A stretch of 49,182 nucleotides of DNA from NCBI RefSeq assembly GCF_002879535.1, contig NZ_PNOT02000156.1, positions 1-49,182 on the forward strand. The letters run 5' to 3'. A program made the translations under genes and the position numbers. The notes under the pieces were generated by a model. It was given only the letters and a program-made list of their open reading frames with translations, was not told the DNA's origin and did no database searches. Positions within the stretch are counted from its first letter, which is position 1; each line of letters opens with the position of its first letter. Positions 24,085-32,387 of the stretch are shown here, piece by piece. The stretch comes from Mesorhizobium intechi (lineage in GTDB: Bacteria; Pseudomonadota; Alphaproteobacteria; Rhizobiales; Rhizobiaceae).

Positions 24085-25183
24085 CCTCGTTGGTCGCCCA
24101 GTAGATCGGGTCGGCGAAGGTCAGCGACTTCATCGTACCGGTCTTGTCGAAGGCCGGCAGCTTCTCGATCTTCTCGGTGAGCTTGACCTTTGTCGGATCG
24201 AGCGACGGCGGATAGCTCTGGCCCTCGGCCACGGCGATCGAGGTCGCCGGGTCGAGCATGAAGTTGATCAACTCCTCGCACTCGGCCATGGGCGAGCCTT
24301 TCAGGATCAGCATGTCCTCCATCCAGGCGTAGGAACCGGCCGGGTCGAGATAGCCGATGGGATGGCCTTGGTCCTGCAAGGCGGCGACGCGGCCCGACCA
24401 TGCGTCGGTTACCACGATCTCGCCCTTGGAAAGCAGGTCCATCAGTTCGGCGCCGGAGCTCCAGAACTTCTTGGCAAGGTCGCGCGTCTCGCGCACCTTG
24501 GCCCAGATCGCGTCCATGTCCTTGAGGTTGTTGGGGTCCTGTCCGGTGGCGAGCGCGGCGTACCAGACACGCGTGGTCATGTCTTGATAGCCGCCGACCT
24601 TGCCGGCATATTTCTTGTCGAGCAGGAGGCCGGCCCCCTTTTCCTTGGCTTCCTCGGGCGAGATCACCTTGGTGTTGTAGGCGATGCCGGTCGTGCCGTA
24701 GTCGTAAGGCACGGCCGAGAGCTTGGGCGTCAGCTTGCGGAACGGATCGATCATCGGCTGCAGCACATTCGCCATGTTGGGAATGTTGGCCTCGTTGATC
24801 TCCGAGGTCAGGCCGCCATTCACATATTTGATGTAGTAGTTGACGCCCGAGGAATGGATGACCTGGTAGTCGCCGGGTTTGGCGGTCTTGATCTTGGTGA
24901 TGATCTCGTCCTCGTCGCCGAACGTGCCCTGGACCACCTTGATCTTGGTCTTGGCCGTGTAGGGCTTGAAGGCGTATTTGTCGATCGCGTCCTGGACGGT
25001 GCCGCCCCAGCCGTCGAAGCGCACCTCCTCGACCGCAGCGAGCGCCTGCCGCATCCACGGCATGTCGAGGCCGACCGCGGCCGCGGCGGCGGCGGTCAGC
25101 GTCAGGAAAGTGCGGCGGCTGAGATCGCCGTTTTGATACCTATCGTGCAGCCGTTCAAGCCGCTTGCCGTTGGACAATTTCAT
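24041..25183 (-). CDS. Polyamine-type ABC transporter substrate-binding protein (PotD-like), Tat-exported
   Basis: This is a 380-residue periplasmic binding protein. The N-terminus has a twin-arginine signal SRRTFLTLTAAAAAAVGL (about residues 22-39), so export is likely by the Tat route, as in many rhizobial relatives. The mature part carries PGDYQVIHSSGVNYYIKYVNGGL, PYDYGTTGIAYNTKVI and FMLDPATSIAVAEGQSYPPSLDP, all of the PotD/F superfamily. Ligand identity (spermidine, putrescine, opine-like compounds or other) cannot be read from the sequence. The start overlaps the stop of the upstream permease gene by four bases. Confidence 0.9.
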   Translation of the reverse strand: MKLSNGKRLERLHDRYQNGDLSRRTFLTLTAAAAAAVGLDMPWMRQALAAVEEVRFDGWGGTVQDAIDKYAFKPYTAKTKIKVVQGTFGDEDEIITKIKTAKPGDYQVIHSSGVNYYIKYVNGGLTSEINEANIPNMANVLQPMIDPFRKLTPKLSAVPYDYGTTGIAYNTKVISPEEAKEKGAGLLLDKKYAGKVGGYQDMTTRVWYAALATGQDPNNLKDMDAIWAKVRETRDLAKKFWSSGAELMDLLSKGEIVVTDAWSGRVAALQDQGHPIGYLDPAGSYAWMEDMLILKGSPMAECEELINFMLDPATSIAVAEGQSYPPSLDPTKVKLTEKIEKLPAFDKTGTMKSLTFADPIYWATNEDAWTKQWNRISKGA

Positions 25184-26019
25184 CGTGCTTCCTCCTTTGG
25201 TTCGTCGCGTCGTTTCAATCTGGTCAGGCTTTGCAGGATCAGGCCGCCAAGCAGCGGGATGCCGACGGTTACCAGGATCATCACGGTGCCGAGCGCGTTG
25301 ATCTCCGGGCTGATCGAAATCTTGAGCATCGAAAGGATCTGGGTGGGCATGGTCTCGACGCCCGCCGGCCGCCAGAACAGGCTGGCCGACGTGTTGTCGA
25401 ACGAGATGGTGAAGGCGAGCAGCGCGCCGCCGACGACGGCGGGGATGAGCAGCGGCAGCGTGATCTCGCGGAAGGATGAAAAGCGCGAAGCGCCGAGCGA
25501 GAGCGCCGCCTCCTCATAGACGCGGCGGATGCCGACCATGCGGGCCTGGGTGATCAGCACCACATAGGGCACGGCGAGCAGGATATGGCCGAGCACCAGG
25601 AGAAGCATGGTGCGCGGCTGGTCGACCGCCTTGATCAGCACCAGAAGGCCGACGCCCAGGATGGTCTCCGGCACCAGCGCCGGTAGGATCACCAGCGTGC
25701 TCAGCGCCTGCTTGCCGCGGAATTCGAAGCGCACCAGCGCAAACGACGTGACGACGCCTATGGCCGTGGTGACGGCGGCGGTGACCAGCGCGATCCACAG
25801 CGACGTGCGGAAGGCGGCCAGCACTTGTTCGTTGGCCATCAGCTTGCCGTACCATTGCAGGCTGAAGCCGGTCATCGGGAAGCCGCCGAACATCGAGGCG
25901 TTGAACGACAGGACCACCGTCGCCACGATCGGCGCGAACATGAAGATGTAGACGCAGACCGTGACGAAGCCGGTCAGCCGCCAGGCCCATCTGCCTTCCT
26001 CCTTGCGCCGCGCCTTCAT
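25180..26019 (-). CDS. ABC transporter permease (PotC-like)
   Basis: This is a 279-residue inner-membrane permease with six predicted helices starting at WRLTGFVTVCVYIFMFAPIVATVVLSF. The EAA loop that contacts the ATPase reads YEEAALSLGASRFSSFREITLPLLIPAV (about 180-207). Its position and length are those of PotC/PotI-type components. The ATG overlaps the stop of the other permease gene by four bases and its own stop overlaps the binding-protein start by four, a tightly coupled operon. It forms a heterodimer with the PotB-like permease by analogy with the family. Confidence 0.9.
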   Translation of the reverse strand: MKARRKEEGRWAWRLTGFVTVCVYIFMFAPIVATVVLSFNASMFGGFPMTGFSLQWYGKLMANEQVLAAFRTSLWIALVTAAVTTAIGVVTSFALVRFEFRGKQALSTLVILPALVPETILGVGLLVLIKAVDQPRTMLLLVLGHILLAVPYVVLITQARMVGIRRVYEEAALSLGASRFSSFREITLPLLIPAVVGGALLAFTISFDNTSASLFWRPAGVETMPTQILSMLKISISPEINALGTVMILVTVGIPLLGGLILQSLTRLKRRDEPKEEAR

Positions 26020-26900
26020 CCACCCAGTCCCTTGACGATCTGCGACATGCCCATGAAGCGTGTGTAGATGGCGGCGAAGGAGCCGAGCACGAGGAACAGC
26101 ACGATCGAAAGCGTGGCGCCCATCGGCCAGTTCAGTTCGCCCATGATGGTGTCGTAGATCAGATTGCCGAACAGCGCGTCGCGACCGGAGCCGAGCAGCT
26201 GCGGCGTCACATAGCTGCCCGCGGCCAGCACGAAGCAGAGCAGCAGGCCTGCCGCCAGGCCGGGCAGCGAAAGCGGAAGCGTGACCTCCCGGAACGCCTG
26301 CGCGCTGGTGCAGCCCATCGAGCGCGCGGCCGAAATCAGGGTGCGGTCGATGCCCTCGAGGCTGACATAGACGTTGAGGATCATGTAGGGCAGCAGGAAG
26401 TGCAGCATGCCCAGGATGACCGCGCCCTCATTGTAGAGCATCGGCAGCGGCTCGCTGATGATGCCCATTTTCAGCAGCGCGACATTGATGACGCCCTGTT
26501 CGCCCAGGATGTTGATCCACGAAAAGGTGCGGATGGTGAAGCTTATCCAGAACGGCACGATAAGCAGGAGAAGCAGCACCCATTTGTGCTTGAAGGTCGT
26601 CGCCCAGATGAAATAAGCCGGGAAATAGCCGAGCACGCCGCAAAGCAGCGCGGTGATGGCGCCGACCCGCAGCGTCTTCAAAAGGAAGCCGGCATAATAG
26701 CTGTCGGTCAGGAATTCGTGCCAATTCGCCGTCGTCAGCGCGCTGGTTTCCACGCCGGCGGTGACGAAGGTGAAGAAGGTATAGGCGGCCATCACGGCGA
26801 TGGGCAGCACCAGGAAGAAGATCAGCAGCAGGAGCACTGGTGCGACCAGCAGCCATGCCAGCCGTGGATCGTACAATGTCCATCGTCGTTTCATGAGCAC
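26016..26900 (-). CDS. ABC transporter permease (PotB-like)
   Basis: This is a 294-residue inner-membrane permease and the first gene of the transporter operon. Helices begin with LLVAPVLLLLIFFLVLPIAVMAAYTFF. The EAA loop reads ISAARSMGCTSAQAFREVTLPLSLPGLA (about 200-227). Between helices lies the conserved FSWINILGEQGVIN segment of PotB/PotH-type proteins. It probably pairs with the PotC-like gene next to it. Upstream, the interval 26901-27073 contains a 9-bp-arm inverted repeat at 26961-27001 and should include the operon promoter. Confidence 0.9.
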   Translation of the reverse strand: MLMKRRWTLYDPRLAWLLVAPVLLLLIFFLVLPIAVMAAYTFFTFVTAGVETSALTTANWHEFLTDSYYAGFLLKTLRVGAITALLCGVLGYFPAYFIWATTFKHKWVLLLLLIVPFWISFTIRTFSWINILGEQGVINVALLKMGIISEPLPMLYNEGAVILGMLHFLLPYMILNVYVSLEGIDRTLISAARSMGCTSAQAFREVTLPLSLPGLAAGLLLCFVLAAGSYVTPQLLGSGRDALFGNLIYDTIMGELNWPMGATLSIVLFLVLGSFAAIYTRFMGMSQIVKGLGG

Positions 26901-26960
26901 CCGGTGCGCTTTCTTCGAAGCGCCTGTTTGTTCCCGGTGCCGAGATTGGGTGATTGGAGG

Positions 26961-27001
26961 CCCGATGTCTACACCAGGCGATTGAGCCAGCGGACATCGG
27001 G
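26961..27001. repeat. Perfect 9-bp inverted repeat between htpG and the transporter operon
   Basis: CCCGATGTC (26961-26969) and GACATCGGG (26993-27001) are perfect complements separated by 23 bases. No T-tract follows on either strand. It could be a weak terminator for htpG or an operator/leader structure for the transporter operon, both read on the minus strand. Confidence 0.45.
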
Positions 27002-27073
27002 CGCGTCGCCGGCGGCGATGGACGCCGAAACCGTGTCGGCGGACGGCATCGCGGCGGCTCCGGTAGGCGAAGC

Positions 27074-28960
27074 TCAGCCCTTCGCGATGCCGCGTGCGAT
27101 CAGCCGGGCCAGACGCTCCGAGAACGCCCTGGCGTCGGCGGGCTTGTCGCCGTCGAGCACGCGCGCCTCGTCGTAGAGAAGGTGGGCCGCGTCGTCCTTG
27201 AACGCCTGGTCCTCCTCGCCGAGGCCGGCGAGCGCCAGCACGCGCTCGTGGCGCGGGTTGATTTCGAGGATGGGCCTGGCCGCCTTGTCGAGACGGCCGG
27301 CGGCGTTCATCAGCCGCTCGAACTGCCGGTCGGGGCCATGCTCCGGAGCGACCAGGCAGACCGCGCTCTCGGTCAGGCGGTCGGAGGCCTTCACATCCGA
27401 GACGGCATCGCCAAGCGCTGATTTGACGAAGGCCAGGAAGCCGTCGACCTCCGGCGTTGCCGCCGCGTCCGGGTTCTTCGCATTGTCGAGCAGCGGGATG
27501 TCGGACAGTTCGGCGACGCCTTGCGTTACCGACTGGAACAGCTTGCCTTCGAACTCCGGCGCCATCGTCACCCAGAAACTGTCGACCGGGTCGGTCAAGA
27601 GCAGCACCTCGATGCCGCGCGCCTTGAACCCTTCGAGCTGCGGCGAGGCTTCGAGCCGCGCGCGGTCGTCGCCGGCCATGAAGAAGATCGCTTTCTGGCC
27701 TTCCTTCATCGCCGCGACATAGTCGGCAAGGCCGCGCCAGCCTTCGCCCGAGGCGGTCGAGCGGAAGCGGGCGAGCTTCAGCAATTGCTCGCGTCGTTCG
27801 TAATCCTCGTAGAGCCCTTCCTTCAGCACAACGCCGAAATTGTCCCAGATCCTGGCATAGGCCTCGGCTTCGTTCTCCGCCAGCTTGGCGAGGTCGCCGA
27901 GCACGCGGTTGGTCAGCCCCTTGCGGATCGAAGCGAGCAGCGGGCTTTCCTGGATCATCTCGCGCGAGACGTTGAGCGGCAGGTCGGCGGAATCGACCAG
28001 CCCGCGCACGAAGCGCAGATAGCGCGGCAGAAGGTCGGCATCGTCGGTGATGAAGACGCGGCGCACATAAAGCTTCATGCGGCCCTTGCGGTCCTGGTCG
28101 AACAGATCGAACGGCCGCGAGCCCGGCACGAAGGCGAGCACGGAGTATTCCTGCCGGCCCTCGGCGCGGAAATGGATGGTGGCGGCCGGCTCGTCATACT
28201 GGCCGGCGACGCCGCGATAGAAATCGGTGTATTCCTCGGGCTTGATCTCGCTCTTCGGTCGCACCCAGAGTGCGGTGCCATCGGCAATGTCGCGCGCCTC
28301 GGCGCCGGGCTTTTCGATGAGCGTGATCGGCACCGGCACATGGCCGGACTGCGACTTGGCCAGCTGTTCGAGCCGGTGGGAACCGGTGTAGGAAACGGCG
28401 TCATCCATCAGATGCAGCACGACGCGGGTGCCGCGCTTCGGCGCGGCCTCCAGCGGGGCAGGGGCAATTTCGTAGGAGCCCTTGCCGTCCGAGGACCAGC
28501 GCCAGGCTTCTTCGCTTCCGGCCAGGCGGCTGACGACATCGACGCGGTCGGCCACCATGAAGGCCGAGTAGAAGCCGACGCCGAACTGGCCGATGAGCTG
28601 CGTGTCCTCCGTGCCTGTGCCGACGCGCTCGATGAAAGCGCGCGTGCCCGAGCGGGCGATCGTGCCCAGGGCCTCGGCCATGTCGTCGCGGCTCATGCCG
28701 ATGCCATTGTCCTCGACGGTGATCTCCTTGTTGTCGGCGTCAGCCGAAATCGCGATGCGCGGCCTGGGATCGTCGCCCAGCAGTTCGGGGCGGCTGACGG
28801 CCTCGAAACGCAGCTTCTCGCAAGCGTCGGCGGCGTTGGAAATCAGTTCGCGCAGGAACACGTCCTTATCGGAATAGACCGAGTGCACCATCATGTGCAG
28901 CAGCCGCGAGACATCGGCCTCGAATGCCCTGGTTTCCGTCGCTTTTGTGTCAGTCGTCAT
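27074..28960 (-). CDS. htpG: Molecular chaperone HtpG (Hsp90)
   Basis: This is a 628-residue protein from the ATG at 28960 (MTTDTKATETRAFEADVSRLLHMMVHSVYSDKDVFLRELISNAADA). The longer frame from 29116 contains no family-like residues. The N-terminal GHKL ATPase domain shows the asparagine in ELISNAADA (about 45), DNGIGM (about 93-98), and GQFGVGFYSAFMVADRV. The middle domain has FVRGLVDSADLPLNVSREMIQES. The C-terminal dimerisation domain lacks the MEEVD tail of eukaryotic Hsp90, as in all bacteria. It assists folding of stress-sensitive clients. Transcribed singly from the plus side of a RIME-like repeat (29124-29304). Confidence 0.96.
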   Translation of the reverse strand: MTTDTKATETRAFEADVSRLLHMMVHSVYSDKDVFLRELISNAADACEKLRFEAVSRPELLGDDPRPRIAISADADNKEITVEDNGIGMSRDDMAEALGTIARSGTRAFIERVGTGTEDTQLIGQFGVGFYSAFMVADRVDVVSRLAGSEEAWRWSSDGKGSYEIAPAPLEAAPKRGTRVVLHLMDDAVSYTGSHRLEQLAKSQSGHVPVPITLIEKPGAEARDIADGTALWVRPKSEIKPEEYTDFYRGVAGQYDEPAATIHFRAEGRQEYSVLAFVPGSRPFDLFDQDRKGRMKLYVRRVFITDDADLLPRYLRFVRGLVDSADLPLNVSREMIQESPLLASIRKGLTNRVLGDLAKLAENEAEAYARIWDNFGVVLKEGLYEDYERREQLLKLARFRSTASGEGWRGLADYVAAMKEGQKAIFFMAGDDRARLEASPQLEGFKARGIEVLLLTDPVDSFWVTMAPEFEGKLFQSVTQGVAELSDIPLLDNAKNPDAAATPEVDGFLAFVKSALGDAVSDVKASDRLTESAVCLVAPEHGPDRQFERLMNAAGRLDKAARPILEINPRHERVLALAGLGEEDQAFKDDAAHLLYDEARVLDGDKPADARAFSERLARLIARGIAKG

Positions 28961-29123
28961 TCCAGTTTTCCCACGCTGTTCATCCGCCCGCCGCGCCGGG
29001 GCGCGTTCAGGGCTTCCTTTCAACCATTTTTTGCGGTGCTGGCAACTGTGTTCAGCAAGGCCAGCGCGCCGGAGATATTGTGATTGGAAGCGAGGGTAGC
29101 AAGAGGTGCCAATCATCGATGTC

Positions 29124-29304
29124 GGCGCTGCCCCTCATCGCCCTGCCGGGCACTTCTCCCCGTTTAGCAACGGGGAGAAGGGGCTGGCCGCATGGCGGGC
29201 GCCTTCCAGGCAACGTTGGCGATTGGCGAAAGTGGCGACGAGCCGTCGCTCTCCCCGTCACTATACGGGGAGAGGATGCCGGCAGGCACGTGAGGGGCGG
29301 CGCC
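29124..29304. repeat. RIME-like intergenic palindromic element
   Basis: The outer arms GGCGCTGCCCCTCA (29124-29137) and its near-complement at 29291-29304 (13 of 14) enclose two further hairpins built on TCTCCCCG/CGGGGAGA (around 29154-29179 and 29250-29274). The whole folds into a branched structure of about 181 bases. It resembles the rhizobial intergenic mosaic elements. It occupies much of the interval between htpG and the secreted protein gene (28961-29321). Confidence 0.7.
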
Positions 29305-29321
29305 AACTTTCCAACTATTCC

Positions 29322-30206
29322 CTACTTCCCCGCCATGTGATCCGCCAGCGCCTGCGCCTGGGCGAGCAGGGCGGGGTAGGCGGGGGTGTCCGGCAGGCTC
29401 TTGCCCATGCAGGCGCGGAAGTCGTTGTCGCCTTTCGTCCAGGCGGCGTTGGCGGCATCGGATGTGTTTTCGTCGCTGTCGTCAGTGGCCTGCTTGGCGA
29501 GTTTCTGGGCGGCGGCGTCGGCGGCGGTCCACGCGGCGTCGCAGGCCGCGATCTTTGGCACGGGCGGTGTCGCGGGCGCCTCGGCGATCAGGACGCTGTT
29601 GCCCTTGACGACCGTGACGACGACCTCCTGGTCGGAGTTCGGTCCGATATCCTGTGCCCAGCCGCCGAGGCGGGCGATCGCCATGTCGGCGCCATCAGGC
29701 TTCTTCAGCGCAAAGTCGAGCGTGCTGGTGAAGGCCGCGTCGCTGCCGATGGCCTGGGTGTAGAAGGCATCAAGCTTGAGCGCCGCGTCGAAGCTCGTCG
29801 GCAGTTTGAGATCGGCGTCCGTCTCGGCGGCGCGCGACTGCAACCAGCGCTCGACCAGCCCGCGTGTCGAGGCCACGATGCTGGGGCCGTCCTCGGTGCC
29901 GTGGCGCAGCCCGTCCAGCATGCCGAAGCCGACATCGGAGGAACTCAGGCTTTCGATGTTGATCGTGCCGGCCGCCGGAAAATCCTTGACCGTGAAGGGG
30001 CCGAGCAGGGCGGAAAGGCGCTTTTCGAGATCGGCGCGGGCCTTCTCATTGGCCGCATCGAGCGTCTCCACCGGTGCGTTCGTGCTCTCCATCGCCGCGA
30101 TGTCGGCAATCGCCTTGTCGCGCGCGGCGATATAATCGTCCTCCGGCGAGGCGGCGAAGGCAGCGCTGCTCGCCAGGGCAAACATGACCGTCCAGACCAA
30201 CCGCAT
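29322..30206 (-). CDS. Secreted protein of unknown function
   Basis: This is a 294-residue protein with signal peptide MRLVWTVMFALASSAAFA (cleavage after AFA, about residue 18). The mature protein begins with a helical region (PEDDYIAARDKAIADIAAMES), has a mixed middle with ADMAIARLGGWAQDIGPNSDQEVVVTVVKGNSVLI, and ends with a helical domain containing two cysteines (IAACDAAW, FRACMGKS). I do not recognise the family. Location is periplasmic by inference. It is transcribed alone, with a RIME-like repeat just past its end that may act as terminator. Confidence 0.7.
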   Translation of the reverse strand: MRLVWTVMFALASSAAFAASPEDDYIAARDKAIADIAAMESTNAPVETLDAANEKARADLEKRLSALLGPFTVKDFPAAGTINIESLSSSDVGFGMLDGLRHGTEDGPSIVASTRGLVERWLQSRAAETDADLKLPTSFDAALKLDAFYTQAIGSDAAFTSTLDFALKKPDGADMAIARLGGWAQDIGPNSDQEVVVTVVKGNSVLIAEAPATPPVPKIAACDAAWTAADAAAQKLAKQATDDSDENTSDAANAAWTKGDNDFRACMGKSLPDTPAYPALLAQAQALADHMAGK

Positions 30207-30533
30207 GACAGAACCTTTCTTCGTGGCGGATCAACAGGCCAGGCAGCCATCGGGCAGCTTTGCGGCTATTGCGCGGCAGAAAACGCCGAGGCGAAACATC
30301 CTGATGGGGAAGGCATGGCAAGTGCTGCCATTAACCATCAGTTAACTATCCGGTCGCCTTTGAATCAAATTTGACGGATACTATTTCCAGGCCAAACGAG
30401 GCTGCTCGAGAGGCCGGACAAGACAGTAATCATAAGCCTGGCGCGCCGCTTTCGGTCGCGCGCGGCAGGCCGACAATCAAAGAAGAAGCGGCGGACCACC
30501 GTCGCCTTTGCGGGGAGGCGTCAGCATCATTTC
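30207..30533. other. Intergenic stretch without a recognised gene
   Basis: These 327 bases separate the divergent secreted-protein gene and the small gene at 30534. Small reading frames exist but none has a ribosome-binding site or recognisable sequence. A short AT-rich patch with TTAAC-CATCA-GTTAA (around 30330-30345) and a TTGACG near 30371 suggest promoter elements, not a gene. Confidence 0.45.
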
Positions 30534-30833
30534 TTGATGAGGATCGCCAGAATGAAGATCGAAGACGCAGTGACCGCCGTAACGGCCGAGGCCAACGCGC
30601 TGCTCTCGTGCCTCGGCCAACCAGTCGTCGCCTACCACGTGACGGAAATCATGCGAGAGGCCAATTTGGAACACGCCAGGCAGATGCAGCTTGCCCTGAT
30701 GCGGCGAAGCATCGAGGCGCTCGTCGATGACGGCCTAGAGGACGTGGCCGCGGAACATTTTGCCGCCCAGTTCCACGGCCGTCTCGGCTCGACCTGGAGG
30801 CTGCTGCACGCTTCGGATGGCGTGGCGCACTGA
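30534..30833 (+). CDS. Small hypothetical protein
   Basis: This is a 99-residue, mostly helical protein. The ATG at 30552 (MKIEDAVTAVTAEANALLSCLGQPVVAYHV) is an alternative start and would give 93 residues. The central part HVTEIMREANLEHARQMQLALMRRSIEALVDDGLEDVAAEHFAAQF looks like an ordered helical bundle. No motif, signal peptide or membrane segment is visible. Codon use is like that of real genes here. The gene is isolated, with an empty interval upstream and the minus-strand membrane protein gene downstream. Confidence 0.5.
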   Translation: MMRIARMKIEDAVTAVTAEANALLSCLGQPVVAYHVTEIMREANLEHARQMQLALMRRSIEALVDDGLEDVAAEHFAAQFHGRLGSTWRLLHASDGVAH

Positions 30834-30971
30834 TTTCAGCCAAGCTGTCCCTGATCGGCTCTGATTGCCTGCGCTTCGAATGGCGGCAATGCGCGCCTTG
30901 TCGGTCGCAGAGGCAAGCCCTGTCGTCGCCTGAAAGCAGACATCGCTGGTGACCATGATGGAGGTCGCCCC

Positions 30972-31517
30972 TTAGAATTTCCCGCCAGGCGGACCGGAAG
31001 CGGGCTGCCAGGCGAACACGGCCAGGATGACGACCGCGGCGTGAGCGAGCGCTGTCAGCGCCGCCATGCTCGCCACGTTTGCGTTGGCCCGAGCGAGTTG
31101 CAGGAACACCTCGCGGCCATCAAGAATTGCCGCAGCCCCAGCCAGCAGAATGGCCAGCAAGAGGGTCGCTTTGCCAAACCTCAGGACGGCGGCGGCGAGC
31201 ACGATCGAAACGCTGAAGAACCCCCATACCAGCCAAGGGGTTTCGAGGTTAATGCCAAGGACCGTTTGCTCGGCGTGACCGCCCGTTTCGCCGACTGCTC
31301 CGCTGTCACCATCTTGCTTCGCCGTGGAATTCTCGGCAGCTTCATCATGGCCGCCCTGTTCTTGAGTCCCGGCTGCTTCTTGGTGCGCGGCCAGGTCGGC
31401 AGGCTCCTGATGCCCGACACCTTCCATCAAGACGGCGGCTGCGAAGAGAATCGCCGAGATCGCCAGCATGGCCGACGTCCAACGGACGAGGACGACCCGG
31501 TTTCCGAAAAAACCCAT
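30972..31517 (-). CDS. Membrane protein with His/Glu-rich loop, predicted MerR target
   Basis: This is a 181-residue protein from the ATG at 31517. A TTG three bases earlier is also possible. One N-terminal membrane helix (WTSAMLAISAILFAAAVLM) is followed by a hydrophilic stretch of about 60 residues unusually rich in His, Glu and Asp (GHQEPADLAAHQEAAG, GGHDEAAEN, GGHAEQ), then three hydrophobic helices. The loop looks able to bind metal ions. The gene is read from a promoter with 19-bp spacing (31552-31582) divergent from a MerR gene, the classical arrangement for metal or redox response. No transport family is recognised, so the function is open. Confidence 0.6.
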   Translation of the reverse strand: MGFFGNRVVLVRWTSAMLAISAILFAAAVLMEGVGHQEPADLAAHQEAAGTQEQGGHDEAAENSTAKQDGDSGAVGETGGHAEQTVLGINLETPWLVWGFFSVSIVLAAAVLRFGKATLLLAILLAGAAAILDGREVFLQLARANANVASMAALTALAHAAVVILAVFAWQPASGPPGGKF

Positions 31518-31551
31518 CAACAGAATGTTCCTTTCGCGCCAGAATGAGGGT

Positions 31552-31582
31552 AGCGTACTCCTTCAAGTAACTTGAGGTTCAA
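31552..31582 (-). promoter_or_regulatory. MerR-type promoter with 19-bp spacer and palindromic operator
   Basis: On the minus strand TTGAAC (31577-31582) and TACGCT (31552-31557) are separated by exactly 19 bases, the elongated spacing that MerR-family activators correct. The spacer contains the palindrome CAAGT-A-ACTTG (31564-31574). It would drive the membrane protein gene starting at 31517. The divergent regulator starts at 31595. Confidence 0.7.
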
Positions 31583-31594
31583 GAGTGTTTTGCG

Positions 31595-32037
31595 ATGAAC
31601 CTTAATGTCGGCGTGTTTGCCATCGGGGCGCTCGCCAGGGCCGCCGGTGTCAGCACGCCCACAATCCGCTACTATGAGGAAATCGGTCTATTGCCACCCC
31701 CGCCACGCACGGCTGGCGGTCAACGCACCTATGACAATGACGATTTGGGGCGGCTGACTTCGTCAAGCAGTGCCGGGACTTCGGCTTCGGTATCGATCAG
31801 GTGCGCGTGCTGCTGGAGCTTTCGATCAGCACCGACCGCGATTGCGTGGAAACGCGCGACCTCGCCCAGGGGCATCTTGACGAGGTTCGCCAGAAACTCG
31901 CCGAACTGCGCTTGCTCGAACGACGGCTGGAGAGCTTTGTCACCCGCTGCAATGTCGCCTGCGCTGGCGGCCCTGCGCAAGACTGCGTGATTTTCAAGGA
32001 TATGGCTGCACCGGCCAAGGGCGGCTGCTGTGGATGA
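31595..32037 (+). pseudogene. MerR-family regulator with a one-base frameshift
   Basis: The first frame encodes a normal MerR N-terminus (FAIGALARAAGVSTPTIRYYEEIGLLPPPPRTAGGQRTY, about residues 8-46). At 31757-31759 (CTGACTTCG) one base appears missing. The rest continues one frame over as FVKQCRDFGFGIDQVRVLLEL... with a Cys-rich end (CNVACAGGPAQDC and GGCCG). If repaired it is 147 residues, close to the family norm, and resembles metal-sensing members. As given, the first frame runs on to 31990 with unrelated residues. A natural mutation or a sequencing error are both possible. Promoter and target gene next door appear intact. Confidence 0.8.
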
Positions 32038-32062
32038 AAGTCCAGCCGTCCATGGGAATCGA

Positions 32063-32218
32063 TTAGACTAGCCGCGTCCCCAGACCTTCACGGCCAGCAA
32101 GGGCCGGCAACCGCAATGAACTCGGCACCACACCAAGCAGGCCGCCGACCAGCGTGCCGACGATCGAGCACGCCGCCATCACAAGCAAGAAGGTCTTGTG
32201 GCCATCACTGTTGCTCAT
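32063..32218 (-). CDS. Possible 51-residue membrane protein
   Basis: The minus-strand frame starts MSNSDGHKTFLLVMAACSIV and continues GTLVGGLLGVVPSS..., a single hydrophobic helix with glycine repeats, ending in a basic tail and TAA at 32063-32065. Codons are GC-rich at third positions. The ribosome-binding site is weak. It lies in the 350-base interval 32038-32387 that is otherwise empty. A chance frame cannot be excluded. Confidence 0.35.
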   Translation of the reverse strand: MSNSDGHKTFLLVMAACSIVGTLVGGLLGVVPSSLRLPALAGREGLGTRLV

Positions 32219-32387
32219 TCAAACAGGGCCGTCCTTGCCGCACGGAACGGGGAAAGGCTGCATTCGTTCGTTCGAATGACAACAAGCAAGGAAATAGGAG
32301 GTAGCGTCCCGGTGACGCGGCATCCAGCCGTAGCTCGAATTGAGTGGAGAATACAATCGCGGTGAGGGTCGCGCCAGGTGAGGTCAA

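Noticed and set aside
23924..25519. 531-codon plus-strand frame opposite the transporter genes
   Set aside because: It spans three real minus-strand genes and shows no protein pattern.
27521..29083. 520-codon plus-strand frame opposite htpG
   Set aside because: Antisense shadow of htpG with no start signal or recognisable domain.
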